From contig WGAX01000187.1 of NCBI GenBank assembly GCA_015494595.1, forward strand, positions 1 to 10,439: a stretch of DNA of 10,439 nucleotides, given 5' to 3'. The translations under genes and the position numbers were made by a program. This document shows positions 1 through 4,750 of the stretch, piece after piece; the first letter of the stretch is position 1; each line of letters opens with the position of its first letter. The notes below the pieces were generated by a model, which saw nothing but the letters and a program-made list of their open reading frames with translations, was not told the origin of the DNA and made no database searches. Source of the DNA: Nitratiruptor sp. (GTDB lineage: Bacteria; Campylobacterota; Campylobacteria; Campylobacterales; Nitratiruptoraceae).

Positions 1-1
1 A

Positions 2-619
2 GGCAACTACAACGGCAAATATATTGCCAAAAATAACCTCATCCTTTTTAACGGCAAAGGGTTATCTATCAACAAAGCTGACAATGTAGAGCTTATGCAA
101 AATTTTCTCTACTGCAACGGTACTACTGCTTCAAGTCCCAAGGCTGCCGGTGTGCGCGTTAATAGCGGCTCTAGGGAAATTCGTATAGTCAACAATGGGG
201 TTGAGACATGCGATAGAGGAATTGCTTATAGTATTGCTACAAAAAAAGCACATTTAGAAAATAACTATGCAAAAAGCCAAGTCCATATCCCTATCAAAGG
301 GGTCAAATATGTTCATACTCTTTTTAAAAATCCTCAAAAACTAGATTTTACCAGCCCCTATTTTGGCGATAAAGCTGCTCAGCTTCTTGCTAGTTTCAAA
401 CCGCTGCTAACACGCTATCATATCAGACTTAAACCTACTCATTACAGAGTCAATCTGGATCGTCAAATCAACGATATTATAAAATATGCACCAAAAACTT
501 CCAAAACAAAAATCATAAAAAAAGGTGATGCAATTTATCTCTACAATCTTAATAACAGAGGTATTAAAGGCTTGAAGAAAAACTATATCCTCTACCTCCA
601 CCATCCTAAAAAAAGATAG
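2..619 (+). CDS. Parallel beta-helix protein, C-terminal part (5' truncated by window edge)
   Basis: The reading frame is open to the left edge, so only the last 205 residues are visible; the first internal ATG is at 95 but is unlikely to be the start. Residues about 5-90 are rich in Asn and Gly with alternating hydrophobics (KNNLILFNGKGLSI, IRIVNNGVETCDRGI), the pattern of right-handed parallel beta-helix coils of about 20-24 residues, as in NosD/pectate-lyase-like surface or periplasmic proteins. The last ~110 residues lose the repeat and become basic (ending HHPKKR), forming a separate C-terminal region I do not recognise. No signal peptide can be assessed because the N-terminus is missing. 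The gene converges on the sirtuin cassette and ends just before a hairpin. The fold call is inference from repeat texture; substrate and function are unknown. Confidence 0.7.
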   Translation, partial: GNYNGKYIAKNNLILFNGKGLSINKADNVELMQNFLYCNGTTASSPKAAGVRVNSGSREIRIVNNGVETCDRGIAYSIATKKAHLENNYAKSQVHIPIKGVKYVHTLFKNPQKLDFTSPYFGDKAAQLLASFKPLLTRYHIRLKPTHYRVNLDRQINDIIKYAPKTSKTKIIKKGDAIYLYNLNNRGIKGLKKNYILYLHHPKKR

Positions 620-626
620 AAAGGAG

Positions 627-665
627 AAGGAGATGGCTAATAGTCCATCTCCTTTAGGAGTTTTT
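627..665. terminator. Probable bidirectional terminator between convergent genes
   Basis: A perfect 10-bp inverted repeat (AAGGAGATGG at 627-636, CCATCTCCTT at 645-654) has an 8-nt loop that contains the sirtuin stop codon. On the + strand a second small stem (CTCC/GGAG, 649-660) is followed directly by TTTTT at 661-665. On the - strand a run of seven T (complement of 607-613) lies about 13 nt beyond the stem. Stem and position between two converging genes support termination, but neither T-run directly abuts the long stem. Confidence 0.5.
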
Positions 666-1326
666 GTAGATCCTCTACTGCCTCAATCGCTCTTTGTGGG
701 ATATAGTGGCTGAAATACTCATCAATATATTTATCAAACTCTCCAAACATTGTGACTCTCTGCCTTCTTTGAGGATCAATCAAAATCGATTTTGGGTAAG
801 ACTTTGCAATATCTGCTATATCAATGACCGCCCCGCTTGTGCCAATGGCTATAAAAACATCAGCCTCAATGGTATAAAGATAGCGATAGTTTGGAGCAAT
901 CTCACCAAAGAGCACCACATTGGGGCGCAGGGCTTTTATATTACAAAAGGGACAAACATTAGGCTGAGGCTTATAGCCTATATCAAAGATCTTTTGGCAA
1001 GCCTCACAGCGAATCTGGGTAAGTTTACCGTGTAGATGAATGGGATTACCTCCAGCCCTCTCGCATAAATCATCCACATTTTGGGTTAGATGCACTCTGT
1101 TTGGCAAAGAGGCAAGGAAGTGGTGCATTCTGTTTGGTTTAAATCTAGCCAACTCCTGGCGTCTTGCATCAAAAAAAGCGATCACTTTTACAGGATTTTT
1201 CAGCCATGCTTCGTGAGTAGCTACCTCATCGATTCTGTAGCTATCCCACAAACCACCACCCCGAAATGTGGGAATCCCACTATCGGCACTAAGTCCTGCA
1301 CCGCTTAAAATATAGCAGCGCATCAC
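637..1326 (-). CDS. cobB: NAD-dependent protein deacylase, CobB-type sirtuin
   Basis: Sirtuins remove acyl groups from lysine using NAD+, giving nicotinamide and O-acyl-ADP-ribose. Numbered from the first possible start, the protein (229 aa, normal for bacterial CobB) shows the NAD-binding GAGLSADSGIPTFRG (residues 9-23), TQNVDDLCERAG (81-92), catalytic His99 in HLHG, a zinc site of four Cys (107, 110, 125, 128), RPNVVLFGE (134-142) and GTSG (162-165). E. coli CobB and SIRT5 use a Tyr-x-x-Arg pair to read succinyl/malonyl groups; here the matching segment FFDARR has Phe52 and Arg55, so the Tyr is replaced. The start is either GTG at 1326 or ATG at 1323; both overlap the TGA of the upstream small gene and no clear Shine-Dalgarno is seen, so translation is probably coupled. 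Family is certain; acyl preference is open. Confidence 0.93.
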   Translation of the reverse strand: MMRCYILSGAGLSADSGIPTFRGGGLWDSYRIDEVATHEAWLKNPVKVIAFFDARRQELARFKPNRMHHFLASLPNRVHLTQNVDDLCERAGGNPIHLHGKLTQIRCEACQKIFDIGYKPQPNVCPFCNIKALRPNVVLFGEIAPNYRYLYTIEADVFIAIGTSGAVIDIADIAKSYPKSILIDPQRRQRVTMFGEFDKYIDEYFSHYIPQRAIEAVEDLQKLLKEMDY

Positions 1327-1583
1327 TTGCTATTGAGCACTTTGGAGCGTTTAAGAGCCTCCTCAATCTCCTCTTTGCTAATATCTCCTTCTAGATGGAG
1401 CTGTACCTCTCCATCTTTTCCATCTACTTGCATATTTTGGATCTTTTTTTTGGTCTCATTACTCATACACTCGCATCTGCCCTCAGCGCAGTTTTGCACC
1501 ATCGTTGTAATAGTTTCTAGCTTTACATTTTTAAAATCTATCTTCACACCACTTTGTGTAGTTTGTACACTTTTTTTGATCAT
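1323..1583 (-). CDS. Small uncharacterised protein with CxxxxCxC cluster
   Basis: An 86-residue soluble protein of no family I recognise. The N-terminal third is beta-like and basic. Residues 32-39 hold a tight cysteine group (Cys32, Cys37, Cys39 in NCAEGRCEC) that could bind a metal or act in redox chemistry. The C-terminal part reads like a short beta hairpin (VQLHLEGD) followed by a charged helix (KEEIEEALKRS). A good ribosome binding site (GGAGG, 1594-1598, and a nearer AGGA) precedes ATG 1583. It overlaps the upstream gene by 4 nt (ATGA) and its TGA overlaps the sirtuin start, so it is the middle member of a tightly coupled three-gene unit. Gene reality is well supported by these junctions; function is unknown. 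Confidence 0.75.
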   Translation of the reverse strand: MIKKSVQTTQSGVKIDFKNVKLETITTMVQNCAEGRCECMSNETKKKIQNMQVDGKDGEVQLHLEGDISKEEIEEALKRSKVLNSK

Positions 1584-1801
1584 AACAGTCCTACCTCCGC
1601 TAAAATTGGCTCAATTTTAGCGCTGATTTCAAGAAGTTTTTCCTTTACCATCTGCCAAAAGTATTTATCTGCTTGATCCTCTACATACCACTCCTCAATG
1701 TGAGCTAGGGCGTTGGATTTTTCTTCTTCACTTAAATGGGGGCTATTTTTTATAGCCTCTTTTATCTTCTCTAGCTTTTCATGATGTTTGTGATGGGGCA
1801 T
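1580..1801 (-). CDS. Small helical protein, first gene of the sirtuin unit
   Basis: A 73-residue protein of unknown family. It starts with a His-rich stretch (MPHHKHHEK), then looks almost wholly alpha-helical and highly charged (KLEKIKEAIKN, SEEEKSNALAHIEEW), ending in a more hydrophobic tail. There is no signal peptide or membrane segment. GGAG stands about 6 nt before ATG 1801, and a TATAAT hexamer lies at 1821-1826 on the same strand, so it is the promoter-proximal gene. Its TGA overlaps the ATG of the next gene by 4 nt. The N-terminal His cluster could bind a metal, but this is only a guess. What it does with the sirtuin is not evident. Confidence 0.75.
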   Translation of the reverse strand: MPHHKHHEKLEKIKEAIKNSPHLSEEEKSNALAHIEEWYVEDQADKYFWQMVKEKLLEISAKIEPILAEVGLL

Positions 1802-1820
1802 TGTAACTCCTTTTTTGCTA

Positions 1821-1826
1821 ATTATA
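1821..1826 (-). promoter_or_regulatory. Candidate -10 box for the sirtuin unit
   Basis: The - strand reads TATAAT here, preceded immediately by GTG and by an AT-rich tract that includes the palindrome TTAATTAA. No -35 is obvious, which is usual for sigma70 promoters in Campylobacterota, where the -35 is weak and AT-rich periodicity replaces it. The start site would fall about 10 nt before the GGAG of the 73-aa gene. Confidence 0.5.
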
Positions 1827-1847
1827 CACTAAATTAATTAAGAGTAA

Positions 1848-1872
1848 TTTTATCTTATTTAGATAGGATAAA
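1848..1872 (+). promoter_or_regulatory. Interrupted palindromes in the sufE upstream region
   Basis: The 88-nt divergent spacer (1802-1889) holds TATCT-N5-AGATA at 1851-1865, flanked by a second inverted pair TTTATC/GATAAA. It lies just upstream of the sufE ribosome binding site (GGAG 1881-1884), where a promoter is expected; TAGGAT within it is a weak -10 candidate. It could be an operator, but at this AT content short palindromes also occur by chance. Confidence 0.3.
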
Positions 1873-1889
1873 GAAAAAAAGGAGCAGCA

Positions 1890-2312
1890 ATGACAATGCA
1901 AGAGACACTACAACAGATAAAAGAGGATTTTGAGCTTTTAGGCGATCCCAATGCCATTGTAGAGTATATTATTGAGCTTGGCGAAGAGAATGATATGAGG
2001 GTGCCAGATGAGCTTAAAAACGACAAAACCAAAATCCACGGCTGCGCAAGCGATGCATGGATGATAGAGGAGTGCAAAGATGGTAAAGTCCATTTTACAG
2101 TAGAGGGCACCTCATCGATGGCAAAAGGGATGATCCCTTTGATGCTCAAAATTTTTAATGATCGCACTCCTGATGAGATTCTAAGTTTTGATCCCAAACA
2201 GCTCTATGAGCTTGGTTTTGATAAGATTTTATCCCCTACCAGACTACAGGGAATGGAAGCCTTTTTGAATAGGATCTACTCTTTTGCTAAAAAGTGTAAA
2301 GAGCAGGTGTAG
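1890..2312 (+). CDS. sufE: SufE-type cysteine desulfurase activator, Fe-S cluster assembly
   Basis: SufE accepts sulfane sulfur from the desulfurase SufS onto one cysteine and hands it to the SufBCD scaffold. The 140-residue length suits the family. The active-site segment is HGCASDAW with Cys52, followed by the beta-strand region VHFTVEGTSSMAKGM (67-81), where SufE proteins carry a conserved Ser/Ala-x-Gly turn, and the C-terminal SPTRLQGMEAFLNRI (115-129), corresponding to the family's SxxRxxG helix start. GGAG at 1881-1884 sits 5 nt before ATG 1890; a second ATG at 1896 is possible and would remove only two residues. No sufS or sufBCD is nearby, so it acts with partners encoded elsewhere. 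The next gene follows after 27 nt on the same strand but has no evident link to Fe-S work. Confidence 0.9.
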   Translation: MTMQETLQQIKEDFELLGDPNAIVEYIIELGEENDMRVPDELKNDKTKIHGCASDAWMIEECKDGKVHFTVEGTSSMAKGMIPLMLKIFNDRTPDEILSFDPKQLYELGFDKILSPTRLQGMEAFLNRIYSFAKKCKEQV

Positions 2313-2318
2313 TATAAT
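2313..2318 (+). promoter_or_regulatory. Candidate -10 box for the EF-hand protein gene
   Basis: A perfect TATAAT starts right after the sufE stop codon, 22 nt before the next ATG. A transcript starting about 7 nt downstream would just include the GGAG ribosome binding site (2331-2334). No -35 match is seen at normal spacing. This would allow the secreted protein gene to be expressed apart from sufE. Confidence 0.4.
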
Positions 2319-2339
2319 AGGCTAAAAAAAGGAGAAAGT

Positions 2340-3449
2340 ATGCGCACACCACTTTTTCTATTTGGCTCGGCAGTTTTAGCTTTTGCAATGAGTGCACCAC
2401 CAGGTTATGTGCAAGGGCTCAAAAACTATCTTGCTAGTAAAGAGTTTAGTATTAACGGGCTGTTTTATATGTATGATTTCAACCATAACGGCAAGATTGA
2501 GCGCAACGACTGGCTCTATATCACAAATGACTCCAATCACAGAGCTTATCAGCTGATGGGTAAACCCCCTACAGCTACTGATGCTTTTGGGTGGCTGCCT
2601 CTTAGCAGCATACCTGCTGATCTTGATCGCAATAAGCCATCAGGCTACTTTGTCTTTATCAATTTTCCAAAAGATAAAGAGTTTTACGGCACAAATGCTT
2701 TCTCTTGGGTTTATGTAAGCAGCGGCAAAACTTATAAGCTTATGGGAGCAGATGCCAACCACAACTTTGACTATTTAGATGAAAATGGTGATGGACAAGC
2801 AGATCCTCTTAGTAACGTTAGCTATACAACAGATGGCAAAGTTATAACATTCATCTATGCTACTCAGGATCAAAAAATAAGTTGTGAAGATGAGCAGAGT
2901 TTCTCACAGCAAGGCATTAGCTTCTATATGAAAATACGCTCCTGGTTTATTGGCAATATTATTTATAATTGCAAATATAATAGTGAAAAACATTGGGATC
3001 TTAAGCCCGCTACTATCACTATCAAAAATATCCAAAAAAGTGAGCAGTTTGATATAACATTAGATAGTGACAAAACAAAAGGCATCTCTATTTACGATTA
3101 TGCAAAAGGGGAGGTACATATACAAGGTACCTATAATGGCCAAAAGATAGATTGCTATGAGTATTACCGATCTATTGTGCCTGTTACTGTCTCAAGAGAC
3201 AATATTACACAATTAGAAAAGATTATGGAAAATTGGGGAAGTGGACCTTGTGATCCAGATTTTATCAGAACAACCTGTCCTCATAATTACTATCAGAGTT
3301 TTGGCAGCAACGACTGCAGCAATCACGATAATTCAAAATTTACTACTGCAAACTTTATTGATGCACATATTATTACAGATTGGGAAGTTACAGAAAGTAG
3401 CGGAAAAGGTGATAAAGTCCATAAAGATGAAGTATATAAAAAGCAGTAA
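2340..3449 (+). CDS. Secreted protein with two EF-hand-like Ca-binding loops, function unknown
   Basis: The 369-residue product begins with a signal peptide (Arg2, hydrophobic core at about 5-17, likely cleavage near SA-PP at 18-21), so it is probably periplasmic or exported. Loop 1 is DFNHNGKIERND (46-57), a full 12-residue EF-hand pattern with Gly at 6, Ile at 8 and Asp at 12. Loop 2 is DENGDGQAD (147-155), a DxNxDG loop preceded by DANHNFD. A repeated unit W-x-Y-[IV]-[ST]...Y-x-L-M-G occurs at 58-74 and 123-136, suggesting internal duplication. The C-terminal half has six cysteines (182, 211, 272, 304, 313, 326), an even number fitting disulfides, and ends in a charged tail. GGAG lies 5 nt before ATG. 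I do not recognise the family; calcium binding is inferred from the loops. Confidence 0.8.
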   Translation: MRTPLFLFGSAVLAFAMSAPPGYVQGLKNYLASKEFSINGLFYMYDFNHNGKIERNDWLYITNDSNHRAYQLMGKPPTATDAFGWLPLSSIPADLDRNKPSGYFVFINFPKDKEFYGTNAFSWVYVSSGKTYKLMGADANHNFDYLDENGDGQADPLSNVSYTTDGKVITFIYATQDQKISCEDEQSFSQQGISFYMKIRSWFIGNIIYNCKYNSEKHWDLKPATITIKNIQKSEQFDITLDSDKTKGISIYDYAKGEVHIQGTYNGQKIDCYEYYRSIVPVTVSRDNITQLEKIMENWGSGPCDPDFIRTTCPHNYYQSFGSNDCSNHDNSKFTTANFIDAHIITDWEVTESSGKGDKVHKDEVYKKQ

Positions 3450-3467
3450 CCTCAAGGAGGTTGCTGC
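3438..3467 (-). terminator. Intrinsic terminator of the glmM-to-rplT gene row
   Basis: On the - strand the stem is GCAG-C-AACCTC, loop CTT, GAGGTT-A-CTGC, followed directly by TTTTTATA. That is ten pairs with one C/A mismatch and an immediate U-run. It starts 6 nt after the rplT stop codon. The U-run and one arm lie inside the last codons and stop of the convergent EF-hand gene. On the + strand no T-run follows, so it acts on the - strand transcript. Confidence 0.85.
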
Positions 3468-3472
3468 TGCTG

Positions 3473-3823
3473 TTAAAGGGCTGCTTTTGCCTGCTCTACC
3501 ACTTTTGCAAAGGCTTGGGGCTCATGCATAGCCATATCTGCCAATATTTTTCTATCAAGCTCAATGTTTGCTAATTTAAGTCCGTGAATAAAGCGTGAGT
3601 AGCTAATATCGTTGAGTCTGCACGCTGCATTGATTCTTGTGATCCAAAGTTTTCTAAAATCTCTCTTTTTCTGCTTTCGATCACGATAGGCATAGACTAA
3701 GCTTCTCTCTAGCTGCTCTTTTGCTTTTCTAAAGTGCTTGCGTCTACCACTATAGAAACCTTTTGCCTGTTTGAGGATCTTTTTGTGTCTTCTTCTTCTG
3801 ACAACACCTGTTTTTACTCTCAT
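3473..3823 (-). CDS. rplT: Large ribosomal subunit protein bL20
   Basis: bL20 binds 23S rRNA early in 50S assembly and in several bacteria represses its own mRNA. The 116-residue sequence has the typical very basic N-terminal extension (MRVKTGVVRRRRHKKILKQA), the GFYSGRRKHFRKAKEQ segment and the globular C-terminal domain (LWITRINAACRLNDISYSRF, then LDRKILADMAMHEP). Length is normal (E. coli 118). Start ATG 3823 is preceded by GGGAG. It is the last gene of the row, 75 nt after rpmI, with a terminator right behind. The spacer contains alternative RNA stems that could serve L20 autoregulation, described separately. Confidence 0.97.
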   Translation of the reverse strand: MRVKTGVVRRRRHKKILKQAKGFYSGRRKHFRKAKEQLERSLVYAYRDRKQKKRDFRKLWITRINAACRLNDISYSRFIHGLKLANIELDRKILADMAMHEPQAFAKVVEQAKAAL

Positions 3824-3852
3824 TTACTCTCCCTTTACCTTTGTTTATTTTG

Positions 3853-3888
3853 AGGTGCCACCTGTGTGGACTTGACCCAAATGGGTGG
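3853..3888 (-). promoter_or_regulatory. Alternative RNA stems in the rpmI-rplT spacer
   Basis: The 75-nt spacer is longer than expected for two co-transcribed ribosomal protein genes. On the - strand it can form CCACC (3884-3888) with GGTGG (3858-3862), or alternatively two local stems: ACCCA-TT-TGGGT (3875-3886) and CCAC-ACAG-GTGG (3858-3869). A further self-complementary AGGTGGCACCT lies at 3853-3863. These pairings exclude one another. In E. coli L20 binds structures upstream of rpmI and at the rpmI-rplT junction; a similar role here is inference. Confidence 0.4.
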
Positions 3889-3898
3889 AGTTACTATC

Positions 3899-4093
3899 TT
3901 AGTATGTAGATATTAACTCTTTTACTCTTGGCTCATCAACTCTACTTACATAGTGAGGAGCTCGAAGATGTCTTTTGGTTTTTGGACTCTTTTTGGTAAG
4001 AATGTGGCTTCTAAAAGCGCTTCCTCTTTTTACTTTGTTTTTAGTTTTTTTGAAGCGTTTAGCAGCGCCTCTGTGGGTCTTCATCTTTGGCAT
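3899..4093 (-). CDS. rpmI: Large ribosomal subunit protein bL35
   Basis: A 64-residue, strongly basic ribosomal protein of the 50S subunit. The family signature is clear: MPKMKTHRGAAKRFK at the N-terminus, KVKRGSAFRSHILTKK in the middle, and the RHLRAPHYVS segment near the end. Length matches the family (E. coli 65). ATG 4093 has GGGAG 5 nt upstream. It sits between infC and rplT in the conserved infC-rpmI-rplT order, but is separated from infC by 120 nt that hold a large hairpin and a possible extra promoter. Confidence 0.97.
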   Translation of the reverse strand: MPKMKTHRGAAKRFKKTKNKVKRGSAFRSHILTKKSPKTKRHLRAPHYVSRVDEPRVKELISTY

Positions 4094-4124
4094 AGCTACT
4101 CCCTTTGGATAATTTAAGGAGGGT

Positions 4125-4133
4125 AGTGTAGCA
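4125..4133 (-). promoter_or_regulatory. Candidate extended -10 promoter for rpmI-rplT
   Basis: The - strand reads TGCTACACT, an extended -10 (TGn plus TAnnnT) located 31 nt before the rpmI ATG, leaving a leader of about 25 nt that includes GGGAG. No convincing -35. It would let rpmI-rplT be transcribed apart from infC. Confidence 0.35.
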
Positions 4134-4163
4134 AAGAAAGGTTAAAGATTTGATTAAAATTGC

Positions 4164-4213
4164 AGATTAGAGATGATGAGTCATTGGTAAGAGGTAGCCA
4201 ATGACTCTAATCT
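4164..4213 (-). promoter_or_regulatory. Long bulged hairpin right after infC, possible L20 operator or processing site
   Basis: Reading the - strand directly after the infC stop: AGATTAGAGTCATTGG (4213-4198), a 10-nt loop (4197-4188), then CCAATGACTC (4187-4178), ATCAT, and CTCTAATCT (4172-4164). Sixteen pairs form with one 8-nt bulge; because CTC occurs twice, GAG can pair with either copy and the bulge can shift. No U-run follows closely, so it is not a classic terminator. Its place between infC and rpmI matches where E. coli L20 binds its mRNA, but sequence homology to that site is not claimed. Confidence 0.6.
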
Positions 4214-4750
4214 TTACTTCTTCTTATCCTCTTTTTTGGGGATGACCATCATATTGATATAGCGCCCCTCTTGATGAGGTTTTTTTTCAACTATACCAAT
4301 ATCTTCAATCAAAGGAATAATCTTCTCAAGCACCTCTATGCCAGCTTCTGGATGTGCCATTTCGCGCCCTCGCAAAAATACGCGAAATTTTACATGTTTA
4401 CCCTTTTCTAAAAACTCTCTTGCGTGCTTGACTTTGTAATCAATATCATTTTGGGCAATTTTTACAGAGAGCTTTATCTCTTTGACCTCTATTTTGGTTT
4501 GCTTTTTCTTTGCCTCTTTTTTCTTTTTCTCCTGCTGATACTTAAATTTTCCATAATCCATTATTTTGCATACGGGAGGATTGGCATCTGGAGCTATAAG
4601 GACAAGATCCAATCCCTTCTCCTCTGCTCTCTCTAGTGCCTCATCACGGCTAATAATGCCATATTGTGTACCATCATCTCCAATGCATCGAACCTGGGGT
4701 GCTCTTATCTCTTCATTTAACAGCACCTTTTGCTCTTTTTTCTTACTCAA
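4214..4750 (-). CDS. infC: Translation initiation factor IF-3
   Basis: IF-3 binds the 30S subunit, keeps 50S off and rejects mismatched start codons and wrong initiator tRNAs. The 178 residues (E. coli 180) show the N-domain (LNEEIRAPQVRCIGDDG at 11-27, then PPVCKIMDYGKFKY at 58-71), a Lys/Glu/Gln-rich linker (72-88), and the C-domain with KHVKFRVFLRGREMAHPEAG (118-137). The start appears to be TTG at 4750, which overlaps the thrS TGA as TTGA; GAGG at 4758-4761 is 7 nt upstream, and the next in-frame candidate (GTG, codon 9) would cut into the conserved N-terminus. Rare start codons are the known means of IF-3 self-control (AUU in E. coli), so this TTG may do the same. Confidence 0.96.
   Translation of the reverse strand: MSKKKEQKVLLNEEIRAPQVRCIGDDGTQYGIISRDEALERAEEKGLDLVLIAPDANPPVCKIMDYGKFKYQQEKKKKEAKKKQTKIEVKEIKLSVKIAQNDIDYKVKHAREFLEKGKHVKFRVFLRGREMAHPEAGIEVLEKIIPLIEDIGIVEKKPHQEGRYINMMVIPKKEDKKK

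Noticed and set aside
407..604. Antisense reading frames over real genes (also at 694-1035, 5311-5778, 8931-9287 and others)
   Set aside because: They lie inside well-supported genes on the other strand, are low in complexity, lack ribosome binding sites and resemble no family.
637..1326. SIR2-type anti-phage defence gene
   Set aside because: The protein is a short stand-alone CobB-type deacylase with complete catalytic and zinc motifs. Defence SIR2 proteins are larger or fused and sit with other defence genes; none is seen here.
2475..2810. Dockerin domain (cellulosome-like) in the EF-hand protein
   Set aside because: Dockerins have two ~22-residue loop-helix repeats close together. Here the loops are about 100 residues apart and of different form.
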